The notes beneath the pieces were generated by a model. That model saw only the letters and a program-made list of their open reading frames with translations. It searched no databases and was not told the origin of the DNA. 47,374 bases of DNA from an uncultured Planctomycetota bacterium (GTDB lineage: Bacteria; Planctomycetota; Phycisphaerae; SM23-33): contig CAITIS010000012.1 in assembly GCA_903892515.1 (NCBI GenBank), positions 1 to 47,374 of the forward strand, read 5' to 3'. How positions within the stretch are numbered: position 1 is the stretch's first letter; every line of letters starts with the position of its first letter. Made by a program: the position numbers and the translations under genes. Shown piece by piece: positions 23,664 through 30,148 of the stretch.

Positions 23664-24167
23664 ATGGCTGAACCGTCCTCATACGCTGATTCCCGCCAGT
23701 TGGCCAATGCCCCTGGAGGCGAGGCGTCCGTGCGTCCGTCCCTCCGGCCGATTCGCGTGCGCGGCCTGATCGTGGCGGCGCTGTGCTGGGGGCTGTTTGG
23801 AGTGGCCCTGTGGCTGCATCCAAACCCCAGCCATTACGGCACGCACACGCAACTGGGGCTGGGCGCCTGCCCGTTTCTGATGCGCACCGGCCTGCCGTGC
23901 GTGACGTGCGGGCTGACGACCTCGGTGAGCGCCACGGCCCATCTGGACCTGGCCCTGGCCTGGCAGGCCAATCCCGCGGGCATCGTGCTGCTGCTGGGGG
24001 CGGTCGTGCTGGCTCTGGCCGGTAGCGGCGAACTGGCCACGGGGCGGAATCTGCTGGCGGGGCTGAGGCCCAAGTGGTGGGCGTATGGCCTGGTGCTGGG
24101 CTTGCCGATGGCCTGGGCATTGCGGTTAGCGGTCGGCTTGGCCAGCGGCACGCTGCCGTTGCGGTAG
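23664..24167 (+). CDS. DUF2752 membrane protein
   Basis: 167 residues. The start is ATG at 23664 (MAEPSS). A hydrophilic lead of about 30 residues is followed by three or four hydrophobic helices. The DUF2752 signature is clear at about 72-98: ACPFLMRTGLPCVTCGLTTSV, with the CP...TGLPC..CGLT cysteine pattern that could bind metal or form disulfides, and ANP shortly after. Function is unknown in the family. It starts the run DUF2752 - lipoprotein - lipoprotein (14 nt gap, then a 4-nt overlap), which looks like one operon. Confidence 0.85.
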   Translation: MAEPSSYADSRQLANAPGGEASVRPSLRPIRVRGLIVAALCWGLFGVALWLHPNPSHYGTHTQLGLGACPFLMRTGLPCVTCGLTTSVSATAHLDLALAWQANPAGIVLLLGAVVLALAGSGELATGRNLLAGLRPKWWAYGLVLGLPMAWALRLAVGLASGTLPLR

Positions 24168-24180
24168 GAGAGATCAGAAG

Positions 24181-24855
24181 ATGAGGAAAGCTCTGCGGTA
24201 CTTGGCGTTGATGGCGATTCCGTTCCTGGCTGGGTGCCAGCAAATGGGCTTTATGATGTACGCGCTGACCCCGGAAAAGGACGAGACCAAGGTCGAGGCC
24301 AGGTATGCGGGGCTACAGGGCAAGACGCTGGCGATCGTCGTGCTGGCCGATCCGCACACGCTGCTGGAATACCACGAAGTGCAGTTGGAACTCAGTGACG
24401 CGGTGGGCTCCAATCTCAGGAAGAACGTCAAGGATCTGAACCTCGTTGCCCCGGGCAGGGTGCTGCGGTATCTCGATGAGAATCCCAAGGCTGGTTCGAT
24501 GGCGCCGGAGAAGCTGGCTGGCGTGTTCAACGCCGATTACGTGCTGATCGTCACGCTGCTGGAGTATTCGACGCGCGAGCCCTCCAGCATAAGTTTGTAC
24601 CGCGGCAAGGCGCTGGCTGAGGCGAGCCTGTGGCCGGCGGTGGCTCCCAACTCCGACCCGCGCGACCCGGTCAAGCCGACGTGGCAGTCCGAGACGATCA
24701 AGATTGTCTACCCGCCCGAGGCGCCGCAGGGCATTCCGGTCAACGATGACCGGGTTATCCGCATCAAGACCGCCCAGCTCTTCGCCGACGAGCTGGCCAA
24801 GAACTTCTACGTTCACACAGTCCCGGACAACAAGAAACCGCTGGATAGGTCATGA
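24181..24855 (+). CDS. Lipoprotein of unknown function, first of a coupled pair
   Basis: 224 residues. The ATG at 24181 has AGGAGA about 9 nt upstream. Signal peptide with lipobox LAGC (Cys19). The mature part contains KTLAIVVLADPHTLLEYHEVQLELSDAV and ADYVLIVTLLEYSTREP, a pattern of a nucleotide-binding-like or TolB-N/CsgG-like alpha-beta fold in which a helix of conserved residues follows an early strand. Its stop overlaps the start of the next gene (ATGA), and the two proteins appear to be distant paralogs of the same length, perhaps forming a heteromer at the outer membrane (inference). Confidence 0.78.
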   Translation: MRKALRYLALMAIPFLAGCQQMGFMMYALTPEKDETKVEARYAGLQGKTLAIVVLADPHTLLEYHEVQLELSDAVGSNLRKNVKDLNLVAPGRVLRYLDENPKAGSMAPEKLAGVFNADYVLIVTLLEYSTREPSSISLYRGKALAEASLWPAVAPNSDPRDPVKPTWQSETIKIVYPPEAPQGIPVNDDRVIRIKTAQLFADELAKNFYVHTVPDNKKPLDRS

Positions 24856-25526
24856 CCATGTCGCCAATCGCAAAAACGGTCTGTCTGCTGTCTTTGACGC
24901 TTCTGGCTTGCTGCTGCACGGGCTGCCAACTGCCTTTCGTGCTGGCGGAGATGGCCTTTCCCAACGAGAAGATCAAGTCTGAGTACACGCTGCCCAAGGA
25001 CAAGTCGGTGCTGGTCTTCCCCGACGACATGACCAATCCGGTGAGCTATCCGCCGATCAAGCGTGAGCTGGCTGAGAAGATCAACGAGTACTTCCGCCAG
25101 AACAAGCTGACCGGCGAGGTGATTCCGTATCAGCGGCTGGCCGACCTGCAGGCCGATGACGCGAACTTCAATCGCATGTCCGTCGGGACGGTCGGGCGCA
25201 AGCTCGGGGCCGACTACGTGATCTACATCAACATCGAGCGGTTCGACCTGAAGGAATCGCCCACCGACACGATCTGGCACGCCAATCTGGAAGGGCGGGT
25301 TCGCGTGGTCGATTCTCACACCGGCCAGCGGACCTGGCCCGATGAGTCGGCCGGCTTTCCGTTCAAGTGCGGCATGCCGACCACTGACAATGCCTCGCCC
25401 GGCTTTGGCGGCGTGCTGACCAAGGCGCTGTGCAACAAGGCCGGCACGGAAATCTGTTACCTCTTCGACTCGCACGAAGAACGTCGCAGCCGGCCAAAGG
25501 AAAAGGAAACGGAGCTGGATCACTGA
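24852..25526 (+). CDS. Lipoprotein of unknown function, second of a coupled pair
   Basis: 224 residues, starting in the ATGA overlap. A second ATG 6 nt later is possible. Signal peptide with cysteine-rich end and lipobox CTGC (Cys25). The body has KSVLVFPDDMTNPVSYPPIKRELAEKI, then a PYQRLADLQ helix and GADYVIYINIERFDLKE, the same strand-helix order as the preceding gene. A charged tail (RRSRPKEKETELD) ends the protein. Together with the DUF2752 gene it forms a tight three-gene unit. The two tandem 159-bp repeats begin 38 bp after its stop. Confidence 0.78.
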   Translation: MTMSPIAKTVCLLSLTLLACCCTGCQLPFVLAEMAFPNEKIKSEYTLPKDKSVLVFPDDMTNPVSYPPIKRELAEKINEYFRQNKLTGEVIPYQRLADLQADDANFNRMSVGTVGRKLGADYVIYINIERFDLKESPTDTIWHANLEGRVRVVDSHTGQRTWPDESAGFPFKCGMPTTDNASPGFGGVLTKALCNKAGTEICYLFDSHEERRSRPKEKETELDH

Positions 25527-25564
25527 TCGGGCCGGAGGCGCCTCGTCCGTAGTGGCGCGTTCAT

Positions 25565-25723
25565 GGGTGCCATGGCCTGACTTGTCTGAGCCGCAGGCGA
25601 AGGCAAGGCTGGCCATGCCGAACCGCGAGCGGGGAACTGGCTTCCTCATGTAAGTCGTGTGGCCTTGGCCACGCCCCGCATAGGTAGAGCCGTAAGACGG
25701 CACGGCTCAACCTATGGCACCCA
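25565..25723 (+). repeat. Repeat family 5, 159-bp copy A
   Basis: The ends are GGGTGCCAT and ATGGCACCC. The final 46 bp (25678-25723) form the hairpin GCATAGGTAGAGCCG...CGGCTCAACCTATG. Copy B follows 199 bp later in direct orientation, with roughly 17 differences over 159 bp by eye. Confidence 0.85.
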
Positions 25724-25763
25724 ACCGGCGTCGTGGCGAGCTTCGTGTTTGGCGTTTTCTGAT

Positions 25764-25922
25764 GGGTGCCATGGCCTGACTTGTCTGAGCCGCGGGCGAA
25801 GACAAGGCTGGCCATGCCGACCTACCAGCAGGGAACTGGCTCCCTCACGTAAGTCGTGTGGTTCCGGCTGTGCCCCGCATAGGTAGAGCCGTAAGACGGC
25901 ACGGCTCAACCTATGGCACCCA
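25764..25922 (+). repeat. Repeat family 5, 159-bp copy B
   Basis: Same length and ends as copy A. The terminal 46-bp hairpin module (25877-25922) is identical to that of copy A, while the middle has diverged. Isolated copies of just this module occur at 26256-26301 and 37762-37805. Confidence 0.85.
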
Positions 25923-26002
25923 ACGGGCGCGGCTTGGCCTGTGGCACGCGCCCCGCACTATTATCTGCGTCATCTGCGGATGCTGTCGCGCTGTCAGTGC
26001 AT

Positions 26003-26031
26003 TTGCATTGCGCCGGCACGGCTCGTATCAT
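26003..26031 (+). promoter_or_regulatory. Promoter giving a probably leaderless glycosyltransferase mRNA
   Basis: TTGCAT (26003-26008), 17 bp, TATCAT (26026-26031), then GCCGCCG and ATG at 26039. Same geometry as the start of the URO-D-like gene. It heads the envelope gene block. Confidence 0.6.
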
Positions 26032-26038
26032 GCCGCCG

Positions 26039-27238
26039 ATGGAGCATGTGTGGCATTTTGTGGATCGTTCCTGCCGGCCGGACGCCGTGGCCGAAGCCCA
26101 GGCGCTGGCTGAGAGCGGCCGGCTTGTCTGGGTCGGCACGCAGCCTGAACGTCATTCCACTTCGCAACAATCCCCGTGGCTGGTCATGAAGAATATTGAC
26201 CTCGCTCGGCTGTGCGCCGCGGCTCCCGAGGCGGCTTTGCCTGTGGTGATGCCGCGCATAGGTAGAGCCGCAAGAAGGCGCGGCTCAACCTATGGCACCC
26301 ATGCCCATCCCGTGCTGCAATGCTGGTCGGTCAAGCTGGCGTTGGCCGTGGCAGAGTCGGCCAAGCGTGCGCTGGCGCAGAACTATTTCATCACTGTGCT
26401 GCGACTGACGAGCCCCCTGGACGCGTCGGAGGCCACTTGCCTTGGGGAATTGAGCCGCGAGACGCGTTTGCTGGTGGTGGCCGACAGTGAGTCGCTGCGT
26501 GCGCAGGCTCGTAGCGCCTGCCCGCCCTCGTTCAGTTCGGCCGGGGGCGCACTCACGATAGTAACGGTGATGCAGATGATGTGCATTCCGCCCATCGGCG
26601 CCTCCGGCGTCCATCTCGCACGGCGAGTCCAGTTGCGGAAGCAGTGCGGCCTGGCTGCTGGCGACATCGTGCTGGCGGTCCCGCCGGCGGTGACCGCGAC
26701 CTCGGGGCACTACTTCGCCTTCTGGGCGACGGACATTTTGCATGTGGCAGAGTTTCCCGTGAAACTGGTCCTTCCCGCCGATCCGCTGGCGGCCAAGTCG
26801 AGCGGCCCGTACCGCGAGCTGGTCCGCTTTGCCTCCCAGTGCGGTTCGGGCGACTGCCTCATGCCGGCGGAGCTGTCGGGAGCTGAAGTGGCGGCCATCG
26901 GCGACGTGCTGCTGCTCGGCGACGAGCAGGAACTCTCGGCCTTCCAGGCGGCGCAGGCTTTGTCGGTGGGTAAGCCCATCGTGGCCACCGACACGCCGTC
27001 GGCCCGGGCCTTGCTGGGCGATGCGGCGCTGTTCGTGCCGGGCCGATCCCCGCGGGCTCTGGCCCAGGCGCTGCTGCGGCTGATCGAGCATCCCGAAGCG
27101 GCGGCCAGTTTGACGGAAAAGGCTCGGCTTGGCGGCCAGCAGTTCGAGGCGGCGGGCGTCCGGGAACAATGGACGCAGCTCTATGGCGGGCTGTCGCCGT
27201 CTTCTCACATCGAGGCCAGCGTTGCATCCGGACGCTAA
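26039..27238 (+). CDS. GT4-like glycosyltransferase with an in-frame palindromic repeat
   Basis: 399 residues, cytoplasmic. I start at ATG 26039 because TATCAT lies 7 nt upstream and no ribosome site supports earlier starts. The C-terminal half has the GT-B/GT4 donor-site layout: LLLGDEQELSAFQAAQALSVGKPIVATDTPSARALLGDAALFV (about 285-335) followed by helices typical of the end of the family. The N-terminal acceptor half is diverged and lacks a clear GGPxxV-type loop. Residues 73-88 (RIGRAARRRGSTYGTH) are encoded by a 46-bp repeat also found in intergenic DNA, so they are almost certainly an inserted peptide. It overlaps the next gene by 17 nt, so the block is probably one operon. Confidence 0.72.
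   Translation: MEHVWHFVDRSCRPDAVAEAQALAESGRLVWVGTQPERHSTSQQSPWLVMKNIDLARLCAAAPEAALPVVMPRIGRAARRRGSTYGTHAHPVLQCWSVKLALAVAESAKRALAQNYFITVLRLTSPLDASEATCLGELSRETRLLVVADSESLRAQARSACPPSFSSAGGALTIVTVMQMMCIPPIGASGVHLARRVQLRKQCGLAAGDIVLAVPPAVTATSGHYFAFWATDILHVAEFPVKLVLPADPLAAKSSGPYRELVRFASQCGSGDCLMPAELSGAEVAAIGDVLLLGDEQELSAFQAAQALSVGKPIVATDTPSARALLGDAALFVPGRSPRALAQALLRLIEHPEAAASLTEKARLGGQQFEAAGVREQWTQLYGGLSPSSHIEASVASGR
26256..26301 (+). repeat. Repeat family 5 hairpin module inside a coding sequence
   Basis: GCATAGGTAGAGCCGCAAGAAGGCGCGGCTCAACCTATGGCACCCA (split here: starts GCATAGGTAGAGCCG, ends CTCAACCTATGGCACCCA) differs from the intergenic module at a few loop positions only. The reading frame of the glycosyltransferase runs straight through it. 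Arms and loop are conserved as in the other three copies. Confidence 0.85.
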
Positions 27239-28874
27239 AGAGCCACTGGCCGGGGCGGCGCCCAAGGCGAAGATTCTCGCCCCCCAGCCATTGCTGGAGG
27301 CCGCTGGCGAATCTGCGATTCATGTTCCCGATCCGGCCGCGCGCGACCGTTTCGCCGCCGTGGTGCGGGATCGCCTGGAATGGTCGCTCATCAAACGCAA
27401 CGCCTCCCGCAGCGTGTACCGGGCGGTCGATTCGCGCGGCCCGCTGTACCTCAAGCACTTTCACAGCCAGTCGCTGGGCCATCGGCTGGGCGAGTGGCTG
27501 GGGCGGATGGACGCGCGGATGGAGTACGAGTGCATCGCTCGGCTGCGTGCTGCCGGCGTGAGCGTGCCGACGCCGCTGGCGGCCTGTTGGTCGGCGGGCT
27601 CGCACTGGCTCATCACCGAGGGTGTGGAACCCGCCCAGAGCGGCGATTTATGGCACGCCGAGCAGGCCAAGGCGGGCAACTGGCGGGCGATTCGCCAGGC
27701 CACGCTGGCGCTGGCGGACCTGGTGGCGCGGATGCACCAGGCCGGCGTAACGCATCCCGACTTGCACCTGGGCAACGTGCTGGTGCGGACGGATGGCGAG
27801 CGGCCTGAGCTGGTGCTGATCGATCTGCATCGCATGGGCCGGCACCGTCGATTGAGCTTGCGGAACCGGGCGGCCAACCTGGCGATCCTGCTTGGGAATC
27901 GGTTTGCCTGGACCACCGCCGCCGAGCGGCTGCGATTCCTGCGGCGGTACATGGAGCACGCGGGCGGGCCGATGTCGGTCGGGCTCTGGCTGGACTACAT
28001 CGAGCCGGCGGCGTTTCGTCTCAGGCGGCGATACCTGAGCCAGTGCAATCGACGCATTCTTCGCAACAACGGCTATTTCGCACGAATGAGAATCGCCGGC
28101 TATCGCGTTCACTCCCTGCTGCGAACGAAATGCCGCGTGCCGTCGTCACTGGCATGCACGCGCGAAACCACGGCTGCGGAGTGGCAGGCGGTGTTGCGCG
28201 AGCCCGATGCATTGCAGGACGGGCGCAGGCTGCGCATTGCCGATAGCAATCTGAATGTGTGTATCTGCCGGCGCGAATACACCTGCTGCTGGCCGATGCG
28301 TTCGGCCGCGCTGCGGGCATTTGTCATGGGCCACCGGCTGATGTACTGCGGTTTTTTCACAGCCGTGCCGCTGGCGGTGCTCGAAAAACGCCGACGAGGC
28401 CGAGTCGAGACGATCCTCATCACAGAACGCCAGACGGGCAGGCCGCTGGGCGAGTCTCTGCGTCAATGCCGCCGGAGGGGCGTATCAAGTGCTGCGGCCG
28501 AGTTGCAGTATCCGGGCCGCCCGCTGGCGTGGCAACTTGGCCGATGGCTGCGCCGGTTGCAGGAGGAAGGTTTTGTTCTGGAGGGCCTGAACTGCGAGAA
28601 TGTGCTGGTGTGCCGCGACGGGCAGACTGGTCAGGTCCAAGACCACCGGCGACAGTTCATCCTGAGCGGGCTGGAAGCGCTGTGTGGCCAGTCAAAGTGG
28701 CGCATCGGCCGGCCAAGCTTGCAGCGGCGTTTCGGCGTGCTGCAAGGGCTGGTGGCATCGCTGCGAGCCAGAGGCGCCATTAGCCGGGCCGACGAGTTGC
28801 GAATGCTGCTGGGCTGGCTGTCCGAAATGACCGACCACAAACCGTATTGGCGGCTGATGCAGGAGACGACTTAA
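27222..28874 (+). CDS. Tandem LPS-kinase-type (WaaP/InaA-like) kinase-pseudokinase fusion
   Basis: About 550 residues. I take TTG at 27222 as start because GAGG sits 6 nt upstream; an ATG at 27183 is also in frame. The first half has the LPS kinase pattern: RNASRSVYRAV nucleotide-loop region, YLKHFHS with the ATP lysine, the catalytic loop HPDLHLGN (H178, D180, N185) and metal-binding LIDLHR (D201). The second half (about 300-540) repeats the fold order, but its loop reads EGLNCENVLV with no catalytic aspartate, so it looks like a pseudokinase. WaaP-type enzymes phosphorylate heptose or Kdo of the lipopolysaccharide core. Neighbours are sugar transferases, which supports an envelope role. Confidence 0.72.
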   Translation: MHPDAKEPLAGAAPKAKILAPQPLLEAAGESAIHVPDPAARDRFAAVVRDRLEWSLIKRNASRSVYRAVDSRGPLYLKHFHSQSLGHRLGEWLGRMDARMEYECIARLRAAGVSVPTPLAACWSAGSHWLITEGVEPAQSGDLWHAEQAKAGNWRAIRQATLALADLVARMHQAGVTHPDLHLGNVLVRTDGERPELVLIDLHRMGRHRRLSLRNRAANLAILLGNRFAWTTAAERLRFLRRYMEHAGGPMSVGLWLDYIEPAAFRLRRRYLSQCNRRILRNNGYFARMRIAGYRVHSLLRTKCRVPSSLACTRETTAAEWQAVLREPDALQDGRRLRIADSNLNVCICRREYTCCWPMRSAALRAFVMGHRLMYCGFFTAVPLAVLEKRRRGRVETILITERQTGRPLGESLRQCRRRGVSSAAAELQYPGRPLAWQLGRWLRRLQEEGFVLEGLNCENVLVCRDGQTGQVQDHRRQFILSGLEALCGQSKWRIGRPSLQRRFGVLQGLVASLRARGAISRADELRMLLGWLSEMTDHKPYWRLMQETT

Positions 28875-28904
28875 ATCTCAGATCTCAGATCTCAAATCTC
28901 AGAT
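28873..28904. repeat. Heptamer array (ARATCTC)n
   Basis: Four and a half 7-bp units AAATCTC, AGATCTC, AGATCTC, AAATCTC, AGAT fill the entire 30-bp gap between the kinase stop and the next start codon, in place of a ribosome site. Confidence 0.75.
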
Positions 28905-29963
28905 GTGACGCCTGTGACGCTCGCGGCGCCCGCGCCATCGCCGACGCCGCGGAACGTGCTTATCATCAAGCCCTCCAGCCTGGGCGACGTGGTCAGCGCG
29001 CTGCCGATTCCAGCCGGTATCAAGCGGAGCTTTCCCGACTGTCGCGTCTCCTGGCTCGTCACGCCCGCCTGTGCGGACATCCTGGCCAACCAGGGCGATG
29101 TGGACGAGGTGATCCTGTTCGACCGTCGCCTGTATGGCCGGATGCTGACCAGCCCAGCGGCGGGGCTGGCTTTTCTGAAGTTCTGCCGGCAACTCAAGGC
29201 CCGGCGCTTCGACTGGGTGCTGGACCTGCAAGGGCTGTTCCGCAGCGGCTATATGGCTTGGCAGACCAAGGCCCCGTTGCGGGCGGGCTTTGCCGATGCG
29301 CGCGAGGCGGCGGGGATCTTCTACAATCGCCGCATCGCCTGCCGCAGCGAGCACACCATCGACCGCAGTATCGAGTTGGCGCGGGCAGTGGGTGTCGATG
29401 CCCGGGCCGAGGACTTCCATCTGCACGTCGACCCAGCTGCGCGGCAGAAGGTCGAGGCGCTGCTGGCTGGCCAATCCGTCCGGCCGGGGCAGTTCGTGCT
29501 GCTCTTTCCCGGCACGCGCTGGCAGAGCAAGACGTATCCGGCACGGCTATGGCGCGAAGTGGCCCAAGGGCTGGCGCGCGACTGGCCGGTGGTGCTGGCC
29601 GGCGGACCGGCCGAGCGGGAGTTGTGCCAGTCGCTGGCTGGGCCTGGCATTGTCGATCTGGCCGCCCAGACCAACTTGCGCGGGCTATCGGCCTTGATTT
29701 CGCTGGCGCGATTGGTGATTTGCTGCGATTCATCGGCGAACTTTCTCAGCCCGGCCGTGGGCACGCCGCACCTGGTGTTGCTCGGCCCGACGCGGCCCGA
29801 GCGCACCGGCCCGTACGGCCCGCTTGGCCGGATGCTGCGACCGACCGTTGACTGCCTGGGTTGTCTGCGCCGCAGGTGCTGGCACGATAGCTGCATGCAA
29901 TGGATCGCGCCGGCTGACGTGATATCGGCCGCTCGCGAGATGATGGCGGCGGCGAAGACGTGA
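28905..29963 (+). CDS. GT9 heptosyltransferase-like protein
   Basis: 352 residues. The start GTG at 28905 is uncertain, as a heptamer array instead of a ribosome site precedes it; GTG at 28914 is an alternative. The GT9 family order is complete: N-terminal VLIIKPSSLGDVV (18-30) with the acceptor-site loop, WVLDLQGLFRSGY in the middle, LLFPGTRWQSKTYP for the donor site, and the C-terminal cysteine cluster CLGCLRRRCWHDSCM typical of WaaF/WaaC relatives. It would add heptose or a similar sugar to a lipid-linked core on the cytoplasmic face. It follows the kinase by 30 bp. Confidence 0.88.
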   Translation: MTPVTLAAPAPSPTPRNVLIIKPSSLGDVVSALPIPAGIKRSFPDCRVSWLVTPACADILANQGDVDEVILFDRRLYGRMLTSPAAGLAFLKFCRQLKARRFDWVLDLQGLFRSGYMAWQTKAPLRAGFADAREAAGIFYNRRIACRSEHTIDRSIELARAVGVDARAEDFHLHVDPAARQKVEALLAGQSVRPGQFVLLFPGTRWQSKTYPARLWREVAQGLARDWPVVLAGGPAERELCQSLAGPGIVDLAAQTNLRGLSALISLARLVICCDSSANFLSPAVGTPHLVLLGPTRPERTGPYGPLGRMLRPTVDCLGCLRRRCWHDSCMQWIAPADVISAAREMMAAAKT

Positions 29964-30070
29964 CTCGTGGATTCGTGAACTCTTAGACTCGTGCTCGTCG
30001 ATTCACGAATTCGCTTCACTCACGAGCGGCTTGCGGATTCGCGAGTTCACGCGTTCACGAATTCGCGCGT
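29964..30070. repeat. Degenerate heptamer-like array
   Basis: A run of ACTCGTG, GATTCGT, GAACTCT-like 7-bp words and their complements (GATTCAC, GAATTCG, TTCACGC) fills the gap between the GT9 gene and the promoter of the first TMTC-like gene. The period is recognisable but the units are diverged and point both ways, allowing local hairpins around CGATTCACGAATTCG. Confidence 0.5.
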
Positions 30071-30091
30071 CAACGGCAGTTCAATTGGCAT

Positions 30092-30119
30092 TTGTCGTCC
30101 CGTCCTTGCCGATTATGAT
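30092..30119 (+). promoter_or_regulatory. Promoter of the TMTC-like gene pair
   Basis: TTGTCG (30092-30097), 16 bp, TATGAT (30114-30119). Start expected near 30126, leaving a leader of about 23 nt that contains AGGAG 6 nt before the TTG start codon at 30149. Confidence 0.5.
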
Positions 30120-30148
30120 GGTATCACTTGTCTTTTCAGGAGCGACCT

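Larger units (their letters stand above)
25527..26038. other. Intergenic region with two 159-bp direct repeats
   Basis: About 510 bp without a supported gene. It holds the two direct repeats (25565-25723 and 25764-25922) and the promoter of the glycosyltransferase gene (26003-26031). Confidence 0.6.
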
